DNA of 64,000 nucleotides from Cohaesibacter marisflavi. Its GTDB lineage: Bacteria; Pseudomonadota; Alphaproteobacteria; Rhizobiales; Cohaesibacteraceae. The notes under the pieces are model-generated. The model was not told the origin of the DNA. It searched no databases and worked only from the letters and a program-made list of their open reading frames with translations. The translations under genes were made by a program, and so were the position numbers. Positions 17,606-26,306 of this stretch are shown here, piece by piece (position 1 is the stretch's first letter; every line of letters starts with the position of its first letter). The stretch is from NCBI RefSeq assembly GCF_900115225.1, contig NZ_FOVR01000011.1:62001-126000 (forward strand), read 5' to 3'.

Positions 17606-18496
17606 ATGGCCCCGCACGTGCAATTCTTGAAAATGAATGGTCTTGGCAACGAATTCATCGTGATCGATGCCCGAAAGACCAAGCCCCAACTTGGGGCCGA
17701 TGCCGTGCGCGCACTTTCCAACCATCAGACCGGACCGGGCTGTGATCAGTTCATCACGCTTGAAAAGTCGCCCGCTGGCGGGGACGTCTTCATGCGCATT
17801 CACAACGCCGATGGCGGCGAGGTGGAAGCCTGTGGCAACGCGACCCGCTGTGTCGGGCGGCTGATGATGGCCGAGAGCGGCGCCAATCGGGCGGTGATCG
17901 AAACAGTGGTCGGCAAGCTGATCGGCTATCGCTGTGATGATGAAAGCATGGTGACGGTGGATATGGGCGTGCCGAAATTCGGCTGGCAGGATATCCCCCT
18001 TTCCGAACCTTTCGAAGATACCCGTGTCATTGAACTGCAAGTCGGACCGATTGATGCGCCTATTCTTCATTCCCCCTCGGTGGTCAATGTGGGCAACCCG
18101 CATGCCATTTTCTGGGTGAAGAATGATGTCGAGAGCTATGGGCTGGAAGTGAACGGACCGCTGCTGGAAAATCACATGATCTTTCCGGAGCGGGCCAATA
18201 TCTCTCTGGCGCAGGTGCATAATCGCAGCGAGATGACCCTCAAGGTCTGGGAACGCGGCGTGGGCCTTACGCAGGCGTGCGGCACGGCTGCCTGTGCTGC
18301 CACGGTGGCGGCCATTCGCAACAAGATGACCGACCGCACCGTGCTGGTGCATTTGCCCGGTGGCGACCTCACGATCGAGTGGCGCGAAGCGGATGAGCAC
18401 ATCATGATGTCCGGTGGGACAGAACTGGAATATGCCGGTGAGATTGATCTTGCAGATCTCTCCTGGCGCAAGCTGCCAGCAGGCAGCGTGGAGTAG
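17606..18496 (+). CDS. dapF: diaminopimelate epimerase
   Basis: A 296-residue DapF, which interconverts LL- and meso-diaminopimelate for peptidoglycan and lysine synthesis. The two catalytic cysteines of the proton-transfer pair are Cys76 in EACGNATRCV and Cys225 in QACGTAACAA. The N-terminal motif KMNGLGNEFIVID is typical. An AGGA site precedes the ATG. It is the first gene of a four-gene run (dapF, mtaB, ftsY, yciB) found in this order in many Rhizobiales. mtaB follows after only 6 bases. Confidence 0.96.
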   Translation: MAPHVQFLKMNGLGNEFIVIDARKTKPQLGADAVRALSNHQTGPGCDQFITLEKSPAGGDVFMRIHNADGGEVEACGNATRCVGRLMMAESGANRAVIETVVGKLIGYRCDDESMVTVDMGVPKFGWQDIPLSEPFEDTRVIELQVGPIDAPILHSPSVVNVGNPHAIFWVKNDVESYGLEVNGPLLENHMIFPERANISLAQVHNRSEMTLKVWERGVGLTQACGTAACAATVAAIRNKMTDRTVLVHLPGGDLTIEWREADEHIMMSGGTELEYAGEIDLADLSWRKLPAGSVE

Positions 18497-18502
18497 CCTT
18501 AT

Positions 18503-19759
18503 ATGACAATCAAGGTTCTTACCTTCGGATGTCGCTTGAACACCTATGAATCCGAAGTGATGAAACAGCAGGCCGATGAAGCCGGGCTGGACAATGCCAT
18601 TCTTGTGAATACCTGCGCTGTAACCAGCGAAGCGGTGCGTCAGGCCCGCCAGCAGATTCGCAAGGCGAAGAGGGACAATCCCGATGCCCGCATCATCGTG
18701 ACCGGTTGCGCCGCGCAGACCGAGAGCGAGCGGTTTGCCTCCATGGAAGAGGTGGATCTGGTGCTTGGCAACGATGAGAAATTGCGGGCCGAGAGCTATA
18801 AGGCCGTGCCTGACTTCGGTGTGCCGCTACCAGAGAAGATCCGCGTCAACGACATTATGAGTGTGCGCGAAACGGCGCTGCATCTGATTGACGGGCTGGA
18901 AGGGCGCACCCGTGCCTTCGTGCAGATCCAGAATGGCTGCGACCATCGCTGTACCTTCTGCATCATTCCTTTCGGGCGGGGCAATTCCCGCTCTGTTGCG
19001 ATGGGGCCGATTGTCGAGCAGATCACCAAACTGGTGGACAATGGCTATGCGGAAGTGGTGCTCACGGGCGTGGATATCACCTCTTACGGGGCAGATCTGC
19101 CCGGTCAGCCCAAGTTGGGCACGTTGGTCAAGTCCATTCTCAAGCATGTACCGGATCTGCCGCGTCTGCGCATTTCATCGATTGATTCCATCGAGGCCGA
19201 TCCGGACCTGATGGACTGCATTGCCAATGAAGAGCGCCTGATGCCGCATCTGCATCTCTCTTTGCAGTCGGGAGACAATATGATCCTCAAGCGCATGAAA
19301 CGGCGGCATAATCGCGAACATACCATTGCCTTTTGCAAGGATGTGCGCGCGTTGCGGCCGGATATGGTGTTCGGGGCGGATATCATTGTCGGGTTCCCAA
19401 CCGAGACCGAAGAGATGTTCCAGCGCAGCCTTGATATTGTCGAAGAGTGCGATCTGACCCATTTGCATGTGTTCCCATATTCCGCTCGGCCCGGAACACC
19501 CGCAGCGCGGATGCCGCAGGTGCGTGGTCCGGTCATTCGCGAACGGGCTGCCCGGTTGCGTGAAGCGGGGGAAGCGGCCCTGCAGCGCCATCTTCAAAGC
19601 CAGATCGGGCGTGAGGTGCGATTGCTTGTAGAGGGGAAAGGTCTTGCCCGCACTGAGCAATTTACGCTTACGGAGATTGCAGAAGGCGATTCAGGTGATA
19701 TTGTTGCTGCGCGCGTCGTGGATGCCAGCCAGCGCCATTTGATGGCGGTCGGGCTTTGA
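18503..19759 (+). CDS. mtaB: tRNA t6A37 methylthiotransferase MtaB
   Basis: A 418-residue radical-SAM methylthiotransferase that adds a methylthio group to N6-threonylcarbamoyl-adenosine at position 37 of tRNAs reading ANN codons. The N-terminal UPF0004 domain has the auxiliary-cluster cysteines Cys10 (TFGCRLN), Cys38 (NTCAVT) and Cys69 (VTGCAAQ). The radical-SAM cluster is Cys146, Cys150 and Cys153 in CDHRCTFCIIP. A TRAM-like C-terminal domain begins near residue 360. The early CRLNTYES favours MtaB over MiaB or RimO. It is cotranscribed with dapF, 6 bases upstream. Confidence 0.94.
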   Translation: MTIKVLTFGCRLNTYESEVMKQQADEAGLDNAILVNTCAVTSEAVRQARQQIRKAKRDNPDARIIVTGCAAQTESERFASMEEVDLVLGNDEKLRAESYKAVPDFGVPLPEKIRVNDIMSVRETALHLIDGLEGRTRAFVQIQNGCDHRCTFCIIPFGRGNSRSVAMGPIVEQITKLVDNGYAEVVLTGVDITSYGADLPGQPKLGTLVKSILKHVPDLPRLRISSIDSIEADPDLMDCIANEERLMPHLHLSLQSGDNMILKRMKRRHNREHTIAFCKDVRALRPDMVFGADIIVGFPTETEEMFQRSLDIVEECDLTHLHVFPYSARPGTPAARMPQVRGPVIRERAARLREAGEAALQRHLQSQIGREVRLLVEGKGLARTEQFTLTEIAEGDSGDIVAARVVDASQRHLMAVGL

Positions 19760-19825
19760 TCGTCCGCATATAGATGCGCGCCGCCTTGCGCTTTCGAGCG
19801 CGTTTTTCGATCAGGGAGTAGGATC

Positions 19826-21346
19826 GTGGCCAAAAAAGGATTTTTCTCGCGTTTGTTCGGCTCGTCCGAGGAGAACACGCCCGAAGAGCAAGTCAAGGAC
19901 AAGGCTCTGGAGGCAGAAGGCGAGGATGTTGCCGATCCTGCCCAGGAGGCGACGGAAGCGACGCCTGTTGAGACCGAAGCTGAAGCGGTGGTTGCGGCTG
20001 CTGGTGACGATACAGGCAATGCTGGCGATGCTGTCGAAGAAGTGGATGTGGCCATTATGGGCGGGGATGTCCCTGCCGGAGCCGTTGCATCCGATGCCGA
20101 GGAGCTCGCCGAAGACAAGCTGGGAGAGGAAGCCGGTGAGGCTGTCTCCGAGGCCGATCTGGCCGCGCTTGAAGCGGAAGAAGCCGTTGTTCTGGAAGAG
20201 GATGCGGTCGATGATACTCCCTTGGAAGAGGCCCCTGCACCACTAGACGCGCCAGCTGCCGAGGAAGACGGACCGGAAGAAGCTATTGAGGCAGTGGCTG
20301 AAGAGCCTGAGCTCCCAGAGATTGCTGCCGAAAGCGCACCTGCGGACGACGCCGCTGACGTGCTTGAACCAGACGTGGAGCCAGCAACAGTTACTGAAGA
20401 AGCAGAAACGCCAGCGAAAAAGCTCTCATGGTTCGAGCGGCTCAAACAGGGGCTGTCGCGCTCTTCAGGGGCGTTGGGTGAAGGGATCAGCTCGATCTTT
20501 ACCAAGCGCAAGCTTGATGACGACACCCTGCAGGATCTGGAAGACATTCTCATTCAGGCCGACCTTGGCGTTGAAACGGCGATGACGATCACGGAGCGCC
20601 TTTCTGACGGGCGCTACAACAAGGAAGTGTCTGACAAGGAAGTACAGGAAATTCTCGCCGACGAGGTGGACAAGGTGCTGGAGCCGGTGGCCAAGCCGCT
20701 GGAGATCACAAAGCCGGCCAGCGGTCCGCATGTGGTCCTGATGATCGGGGTCAACGGCGCAGGCAAGACCACCACGATCGGCAAGCTGGCGCAGAAATTC
20801 CGCGCCGATGGCAAAAAGGTCATGATGGCCGCTGGCGATACCTTCCGAGCGGCTGCCATTGACCAGCTGAAGGTCTGGGGCGAACGCACGGGCGCACCCG
20901 TGATTGCCCGCGAAGTGGGGGCTGATGCCGCCGGGTTGGCTTATGATGCGATGCTGGAAGCGAAAGAGAAGGACATGGATGTTCTTCTGATCGATACCGC
21001 TGGGCGATTGCAAAATCGCACCGAGCTGATGGCCGAGTTGGAAAAGATCGTCCGCGTGATCAAGAAGCATGATGAAGCGGCTCCGCACTCGGTGCTGTTG
21101 GTGCTGGATGCGACCACGGGGCAGAATGCGCTCAATCAGGTTGAGGTCTTCACCAAGATGGCGGGCGTTACGGGCCTTGTCATGACCAAGCTGGACGGCA
21201 CGGCGCGGGGTGGTATTCTCGTTGCCATTTCAGCCAAGCACAAGGTGCCGGTGCATTTCATCGGTGTTGGCGAAGGCGTTGATGATCTGGAGCCATTCGC
21301 ATCACGTGATTTCGCACGAGCCATTGCCGGGTTGGCAGACAATTGA
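19826..21346 (+). CDS. ftsY: signal recognition particle receptor FtsY
   Basis: A 506-residue FtsY that receives SRP-ribosome complexes at the inner membrane. The first 200 residues are a very acidic, Ala/Glu/Asp-rich A domain, starting with a short basic segment MAKKGFFSRLFG likely to contact membrane. The conserved NG GTPase follows: Walker A GVNGAGKTTT near 308-317, DTAGR near 390 and TKLDGTARGG near 454. The A domain is long but such extensions are common in alphaproteobacteria. The acidic Ala-rich bias creates a long serine-rich frame on the other strand that is not a gene. It lies in the dapF-mtaB-ftsY-yciB run. Confidence 0.96.
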   Translation: MAKKGFFSRLFGSSEENTPEEQVKDKALEAEGEDVADPAQEATEATPVETEAEAVVAAAGDDTGNAGDAVEEVDVAIMGGDVPAGAVASDAEELAEDKLGEEAGEAVSEADLAALEAEEAVVLEEDAVDDTPLEEAPAPLDAPAAEEDGPEEAIEAVAEEPELPEIAAESAPADDAADVLEPDVEPATVTEEAETPAKKLSWFERLKQGLSRSSGALGEGISSIFTKRKLDDDTLQDLEDILIQADLGVETAMTITERLSDGRYNKEVSDKEVQEILADEVDKVLEPVAKPLEITKPASGPHVVLMIGVNGAGKTTTIGKLAQKFRADGKKVMMAAGDTFRAAAIDQLKVWGERTGAPVIAREVGADAAGLAYDAMLEAKEKDMDVLLIDTAGRLQNRTELMAELEKIVRVIKKHDEAAPHSVLLVLDATTGQNALNQVEVFTKMAGVTGLVMTKLDGTARGGILVAISAKHKVPVHFIGVGEGVDDLEPFASRDFARAIAGLADN

Positions 21347-21394
21347 GAACAGGCCTGTTCGCAGGCATATTGAACAGGCAGATAAAGGCATAGC

Positions 21395-22063
21395 ATGAGC
21401 AATTCCGAATATCCCGGCAAGGATGCTTCTGAGGGGAGCGCACAGCAGGCGGCCGAGCCGCAGTTGGACAAGGCCCAGCTTCTCAAGCTGGTTCTGGAAC
21501 TGGGGCCACTTGGCATTTTCTTCTTTGCCAATGCCAAGGGCGAAATGCTGGCAGACTGGATACCGGCGCTTGCTGGCATGAAGCCGATCTTCATCGCCAC
21601 AGCCTGTTTCATGGTTGCCACCGTGATCTCTCTGGTCATTTCCCGAGTCAAGCTTGGTAAGCTGCCCGTGATGCCCATGGTCACCGGTGTTGTGGTGTTC
21701 ATTTTCGGAGGGCTGACGCTCTATCTTCAGGATGACACCTTCATCAAGATGAAACCGACCATCGTCAATGTGCTGTTCGGATCGGTTCTGCTTGGGGGCT
21801 TGCTGTTTGGCAAGAGCCTGCTGGGCTATGTGTTTGATTCCGTGTTTGAGCTCAATGCAGAAGGCTGGCGCATTCTGACCATTCGCTGGGGCATTTTCTT
21901 CTTTGTGCTGGCATTTCTGAATGAAGTGGTCTGGCGCAATTTCTCCACCGACGTCTGGGTGGACTTCAAGGTCTTTGGTGTCATGCCGCTGACGATGGTT
22001 TTCGGGGCCTTCCAGATGCCCCTGCTCAATCGCTACGCGCCGGGCAAGGAAGAAGAAGCCTGA
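21395..22063 (+). CDS. yciB: YciB / IspZ family inner-membrane septation protein
   Basis: A 222-residue polytopic membrane protein of the IspZ/YciB family (septation protein A). About 30 polar residues precede five or six membrane helices. The signature [21 protein letters not shown] is recognisable. YciB is linked to cell envelope synthesis and septation in enterobacteria and Shigella. It follows ftsY by 48 bases and is probably the last or penultimate gene of the dapF operon. Confidence 0.92.
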   Translation: MSNSEYPGKDASEGSAQQAAEPQLDKAQLLKLVLELGPLGIFFFANAKGEMLADWIPALAGMKPIFIATACFMVATVISLVISRVKLGKLPVMPMVTGVVVFIFGGLTLYLQDDTFIKMKPTIVNVLFGSVLLGGLLFGKSLLGYVFDSVFELNAEGWRILTIRWGIFFFVLAFLNEVVWRNFSTDVWVDFKVFGVMPLTMVFGAFQMPLLNRYAPGKEEEA

Positions 22064-22090
22064 GCCGGCTGCATATGAAAGTCTTACGAG

Positions 22091-22573
22091 ATGAAACCTC
22101 AGGTGTTTCTGTTTGACGGGCCTATAGGAGTGGGTAAGACATCTCTGGGGCAGGGCGTCGCAGAGCGTCTGGCACTTGCTTTCATCGACGGCGATGATCA
22201 TTGTAAGACGGAGCGCTGGTTGGATTCCAGTTTGCAAACCAACAAGAGCATTGCGTCTTTGTGCATCAAGTTGCTTGATAGCGGGCAGGGGGTGATTGTC
22301 GCCTATCCTGTGCGCCGCACGAACTGGATTTTCTTTAAAGAAACATTTGCGCGTCTGGGATATTGCTGCCGCTGCATTGGCCTGATTGCGCAAAGCAGCC
22401 AGATCGCAAAACGCGAACGGGTGCTCTCAAAGGGAGAGTTGGCCAGAAGCATGCAGATGATCAAGGAAGGCTATGGTCAGCGAAGCTTCTGCGACTTGAT
22501 CTATCACACCGATAAAGCTGACCTTGAAACCAACTGCGTCCGTCTTGCAGACAGCATCCGCGCACTGCCTTAA
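22091..22573 (+). CDS. small P-loop kinase-like protein
   Basis: A 160-residue protein with a Walker A motif GPIGVGKTSL (residues 10-19) near the N-terminus, then FIDGDDH, resembling small nucleoside or shikimate-type kinases of the P-loop fold. No lid or base-recognition motif allows a substrate to be named. It follows yciB by 27 bases. Its stop codon overlaps that of the convergent ccmG gene (shared sequence TTAA, 4-base overlap). The gene is not part of the conserved set I associate with this locus, so it may be a lineage-specific insertion. Confidence 0.7.
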   Translation: MKPQVFLFDGPIGVGKTSLGQGVAERLALAFIDGDDHCKTERWLDSSLQTNKSIASLCIKLLDSGQGVIVAYPVRRTNWIFFKETFARLGYCCRCIGLIAQSSQIAKRERVLSKGELARSMQMIKEGYGQRSFCDLIYHTDKADLETNCVRLADSIRALP

Positions 22574-23223
22574 TTGGCCTCTGCCAGAATCTTTTCCAGT
22601 TTGGGCATGAAATTTTCGGCGATGGAGCGTTTGGTCAGGGCGCCAATATGCTTGTAGCGGATGATGCCTTTTTTATCGACAATGAAGGTTTCCGGCGCGC
22701 CATAGACGCCCCAGTCGATGCCGACGCGGCCTGAAACATCCATGCCGACCTTGTCAAACGGGTTGCCGTGATTTTTCAGGAAGCGGGCCGAGTTGGCCGG
22801 TTCGTCTTTGTAGGCAAGGCCGATGAGGTCGAAGCGATTGTCATTGGTCATCTCGATGAGCAGCGGATGTTCATCGCGGCATGTGGGACACCAGGATGCC
22901 CAGACATTGACGACGGCAACCTTTTCCTTGAAATCCTCGGTCTTGAAACCGGGAATGATGCCGCCATCGGGGCGGCGAATGCCGAAGCTGGCATCCAGCG
23001 GCGGCAGGTCAAACTCTGGTGCGGGCTTGTTGATCAGCACGCTGGGCACTTCATTGGGGTTGCGCCCGAATTGCATCTGATAGCCAAACAATAGCGCCAT
23101 GCCGACAAAGATGAGCAATGGCAGCAGGATAAAGATATTGAACCCGCGCTTGGAAGGGGCTGCCTCTTCGCTTGGTGCTTGTTCGGTCGTCTGGTTTTCG
23201 GGCGATTTGTTGTCTTCGCTCAT
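22570..23223 (-). CDS. ccmG: cytochrome c maturation thioredoxin CcmG/DsbE
   Basis: A 217-residue membrane-anchored thioredoxin-like protein. It has a 25-residue cytoplasmic Glu/Pro-rich tail, one membrane helix (about 29-48) and a periplasmic domain with the active site Cys112-Pro-Thr-Cys115 in WASWCPTCRDEHP. It keeps the apocytochrome c CXXCH cysteines reduced for haem ligation. It is the last gene of ccmABCDG on the minus strand. The four-base stop overlap with the opposite P-loop gene leaves no room for a terminator between them. Confidence 0.95.
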   Translation of the reverse strand: MSEDNKSPENQTTEQAPSEEAAPSKRGFNIFILLPLLIFVGMALLFGYQMQFGRNPNEVPSVLINKPAPEFDLPPLDASFGIRRPDGGIIPGFKTEDFKEKVAVVNVWASWCPTCRDEHPLLIEMTNDNRFDLIGLAYKDEPANSARFLKNHGNPFDKVGMDVSGRVGIDWGVYGAPETFIVDKKGIIRYKHIGALTKRSIAENFMPKLEKILAEAN

Positions 23224-23259
23224 GCTGGTCGTTCTGCTCGCAGGATGTGACGTGTCAGA

Positions 23260-23439
23260 TTAGGAATGTGTGGCCGCTTTTGTGCGTTCGGAGCGGCGAT
23301 GAACACCTCTCTCATGCAATTGGGCCAAAATTTTGGTCTGTTTGCGCCCATCCAGCAGGACCCACAGGATCAAGACAAGGATGGTTGCAGCGGTGACGCC
23401 ATAGGAGGCGAGAATGAAACCGGCGTAATTTCCAAACAT
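23260..23439 (-). CDS. ccmD: haem exporter protein CcmD
   Basis: A 59-residue CcmD with a single membrane helix (about 7-30) and a basic cytoplasmic tail including RGVHRRSERTK. CcmD stabilises the CcmABC complex and helps release holo-CcmE. The ATG at 23439 follows AAGGAG at good distance; an in-frame ATG 10 codons upstream lacks such a site. It sits between ccmC and ccmG in the expected position, so context confirms a protein otherwise too small to call with ease. Confidence 0.9.
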   Translation of the reverse strand: MFGNYAGFILASYGVTAATILVLILWVLLDGRKQTKILAQLHERGVHRRSERTKAATHS

Positions 23440-23491
23440 GCTGTTCTCCTTGCTCTGCTTTTGCCCCAAGTATCTCAGGTGCCTTTGCGCG

Positions 23492-24310
23492 TCAGTGTGA
23501 GGCCGAAGGGCCGGTGGAAGGGCTGGCTGCCTGAGTGGCTGCGGCCCGATTGCCGGAGGCGACCTGACGGGCGGCCTGCATTTGCATCGAGCGGATGCGG
23601 CGTCGCAGAATTTCGTTTTTCATGGCTTTGAAATGCAACACGGTGAAAAGCAGCGTGAAGCCGATTGCCATCACCATCAAGGGGATCAACATGGAATTGT
23701 CCATCTTGGGCCCTTCGAGCGTGAAGACGCTGGCTGGTTGATGCAGGGTGCTCCACCAGTCGACCGAAAATTTGATGATCGGGATGATGATAAAGCCCAC
23801 AAGGGTGAGAATGGCGACGGCCTTGCCTGCCTTGATCGGGTCTTCGATGGCGTGCCAGAGGGCGATGAGCCCCAGATAGATGATCAGCAGAATGAGCATG
23901 GAGGTGAGCCGTGCATCCCAAACCCACCAAGTGCCCCACATGGGCTTGCCCCAGAAACTGCCGGTGGTCAGGCACACGAAGGTGAAAGCTGCGCCCAGAG
24001 GGGCGGCGGCCTTGGCCGAAACATCGGCCAGCGGGTGCTTCCAGACCAGCGTGCCCAGAGCGGAAATGGTCATCATGGTATAGGCAAACATGGCCAGCCA
24101 CGCGGCAGGCACATGGATATACATGATCCGGACCGTGGCACCCTGCTGATAGTCTTCCGGGGAATCAATCAACGCCATATAGAGCCCTACGCCGATTACG
24201 ACCACCGTGAGAATAACGAGCGGGATCATGATCTTGTCAAGCAATGCGAGAAAGCGCGTTGGATTGGCCAGGCCTCTAATCCGGAAAGATGGTTGTTTGG
24301 TCTCAGTCAT
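23492..24310 (-). CDS. ccmC: haem exporter protein CcmC
   Basis: A 272-residue haem-handling membrane protein with six helices and the tryptophan-rich motif WGTWWVWDARLTS of the haem-handling protein family. Conserved histidines occur in YIHVPAAW and in TLHQPAS. It attaches haem to CcmE. The C-terminal 40 residues are a basic, Ala/Ser-rich cytoplasmic tail. I use the ATG at 24310, with AGGA upstream; the codon just before it is TTG. It lies in the ccmABCDG operon. Confidence 0.95.
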   Translation of the reverse strand: MTETKQPSFRIRGLANPTRFLALLDKIMIPLVILTVVVIGVGLYMALIDSPEDYQQGATVRIMYIHVPAAWLAMFAYTMMTISALGTLVWKHPLADVSAKAAAPLGAAFTFVCLTTGSFWGKPMWGTWWVWDARLTSMLILLIIYLGLIALWHAIEDPIKAGKAVAILTLVGFIIIPIIKFSVDWWSTLHQPASVFTLEGPKMDNSMLIPLMVMAIGFTLLFTVLHFKAMKNEILRRRIRSMQMQAARQVASGNRAAATQAASPSTGPSASH

Positions 24311-24464
24311 CAAGCGTCCTGCGGTCTGGTCGAGCCCCGCGAAGGGGGCGGCTTGTTCGGTTGGTCGCCGAAAAGCGCGCCGGGTTTCTAGACAAATATC
24401 ACGAGATGAAAGGCGCGCGAATTACGATTTTGTAACAAAGCCGCTTTTGCGCGCCGACTTTCTG

Positions 24465-25133
24465 CTATTCCTGCGAACTCCTCAAGGCGGCTGCGGCGGC
24501 CACGGGGCCGATTACCAGATAGAGAAGCGATAGGCCGCATAGAATGTAGAATGGCGTATCAAAAGGCGCAGGATCTGTGACCGCGCCAAGGGATGCGCTG
24601 ACACCAAAGATCAGTACGGGGATCGTCAGCGGCAGAATGAGAATCGAAAGCAGCAAACCGCCGCGCCTCAGGATCACCGTCAGGGCCGCACCCACCGCGC
24701 CAATGAGCGTGAGTGCTGGCGTGCCGACAAGTAAGGTGGCAGTTACGGCGGCAATGCCGACCGGCTCCACATTGAGAAACAGCGACAGAAGCGGGGTTGC
24801 GACCACCAGAGGCATGCCGGTGGAGATCCATTGAGCTGCGCATTTGACCAGCACCACCAGCTCCAGCGGATGTTCGCCCAGCAGCAGAAGGTCCAGCGTG
24901 CCGTCTTCCTGATCTGCCTGAAACAGTCGATCCAGGCTAAGCAGCGTCGCCAGCAGGGCTCCGATCCATAGAATGGCCGGGCCGATGCGGGCAAGAAGAT
25001 TGAGATCTGGCCCCACGGCAAAGGGAAAGATGGTGACGACGATCAGGAAAAACAGCACGCCCATGAGCGCACCGCCGCCGATCCGGATGGACAGTTTTAG
25101 ATCCCGTACAAAGAGGGCACCCATGGCTGACAT
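24465..25133 (-). CDS. ccmB: haem exporter permease CcmB
   Basis: A 222-residue membrane protein with six predicted helices, the permease of the CcmAB ABC complex. FQADQEDGTLDLLLLGEHPLE matches the conserved cytoplasmic loop of the family. CcmAB uses ATP to release haem-loaded CcmE from CcmC. It begins 11 bases after the end of ccmA on the minus strand. Confidence 0.94.
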   Translation of the reverse strand: MSAMGALFVRDLKLSIRIGGGALMGVLFFLIVVTIFPFAVGPDLNLLARIGPAILWIGALLATLLSLDRLFQADQEDGTLDLLLLGEHPLELVVLVKCAAQWISTGMPLVVATPLLSLFLNVEPVGIAAVTATLLVGTPALTLIGAVGAALTVILRRGGLLLSILILPLTIPVLIFGVSASLGAVTDPAPFDTPFYILCGLSLLYLVIGPVAAAAALRSSQE

Positions 25134-25144
25134 ATTCTGCTCTC

Positions 25145-25834
25145 CTAGTGGGCGGTTGGTTCGCTCAAAGCGTCATCAAGCGCGGGCTCGCTGGCCAGAT
25201 TGCGGTCAAGATGCAGGCGCAGCGGGTCGACCAGTCCAAGAGGCGCATGGGTGGCGGCAATGATCAGGCCGCCCTCAATCAAGTGCTCTGCCATCAGAAC
25301 CTCCAGCTTGTGTTCGGATGCCTTGTCGAGCGCCGAGGTCGGCTCATCGAGCAGCCAGAGGGGGCGGTAGCTGACCAGCAGGCGCGCCAGCGACAGACGT
25401 CGGCGCTGACCGGCGGAGAGATAGGCCGCAGGCAGGTCGATGAGATCCTCGATCCCCACTTCGATCATTGCCTGATAGGGACTGCGGGTGGGGTGGCCAT
25501 AATAGGTTTGCCAGAATTTGAGATTTTCCCTGCAAGACAGGGCTGGCTTGATAGCGTCGGCATGGCCAAAATAATGGGCTTGCTGGCCGACAGATAGGTC
25601 GTCCTCGGCCCCCTCAAGCGTCATGGAACCGGCATGGGCCTTGATGAGGCCCGCCAATGTGCGCAGCAGGGATGATTTTCCTATGCCGTTCGGGCCGGTC
25701 ACCACAAGCGCCTTGCCTCCGGGCAGGTCGAAGGAAATATTCTCGATGACAGGACGGCCTCCACGGATACATCCCAAATTATGAACGCTTAAAAGCTTTG
25801 TGTCTTCTTGAAGAGTCAATGGTTGGTTACTCAC
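25145..25834 (-). CDS. ccmA: haem exporter ATPase CcmA
   Basis: A 229-residue ABC ATPase with Walker A TGPNGIGKSS (46-55), signature LSAGQRRRLSLARL and Walker B LWLLDEPTSALD. It begins with GTG at 25834, and no strong ribosome site is visible. It is the first gene of ccmABCDG. The divergent neighbour is an aconitase gene; from memory, acnA is found at this position in several Rhizobiales. Confidence 0.95.
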   Translation of the reverse strand: MSNQPLTLQEDTKLLSVHNLGCIRGGRPVIENISFDLPGGKALVVTGPNGIGKSSLLRTLAGLIKAHAGSMTLEGAEDDLSVGQQAHYFGHADAIKPALSCRENLKFWQTYYGHPTRSPYQAMIEVGIEDLIDLPAAYLSAGQRRRLSLARLLVSYRPLWLLDEPTSALDKASEHKLEVLMAEHLIEGGLIIAATHAPLGLVDPLRLHLDRNLASEPALDDALSEPTAH

Positions 25835-26306
25835 CGCTGGGATCTGTATTGGAAACCAAATCTTGCCTTGAATTTCATTCTTTTATCTGGATTTTCCTGC
25901 TTGGGGCTGTCCAGCCTGTCTTTTGCATATTCCAGCTATAAAAAAGCACAGTCAAGACCATCGGTTATCTAGCAATCAGTAGTAAAAGATCTTAAAAATG
26001 GCTTGTTTGATGCCTGCGGTTCTCGCGAGGTCGGGTAATGTTGCGCTCTTTTTGGGCGGAAAACCGGCTTTTCGCGATCTTCTCGTGAGCATTTTCTTTC
26101 AATCATTGCACTGCATGTGCCCTTTTGTTGGCTCGGGCGCATGATCTGCACAAATAGGTGATGATCGACGGTGGAGCAATGGTCTTTTGTCGAAGCATTG
26201 CACGTTGATCTCATTGATTCAGGACGGCAGTTGAAATGCCTTTTTCTTCTCACCACGTTTAGTGGGAAGAAAATGGTTGAGCGTTAACGAATAAGCTGGG
26301 ACCGAT
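25835..26306. promoter_or_regulatory. divergent ccmA / acnB promoter region
   Basis: This 472-base gap separates ccmA (minus) from the aconitase gene (plus). It must hold promoters for both. Apart from the leader hairpin listed separately, I see no convincing small gene or terminator. Confidence 0.45.
26242..26273 (+). promoter_or_regulatory. leader hairpin upstream of acnB
   Basis: TTTTCTTCTCAC pairs with GTGGGAAGAAAA (12 bp, one G-T pair) around an eight-base loop CACGTTTA. It ends 33 bases before the ATG. No T run follows, so it is not a terminator. It could affect mRNA stability or translation. Confidence 0.45.

Noticed and set aside
19594-20553. 319-codon serine-rich frame on the minus strand opposite ftsY
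   Set aside because: It is the complement of the Ala/Glu/Asp-rich FtsY A domain; its Ser/Ala repetition is what that composition gives in antisense, and no ribosome site or homology is visible.
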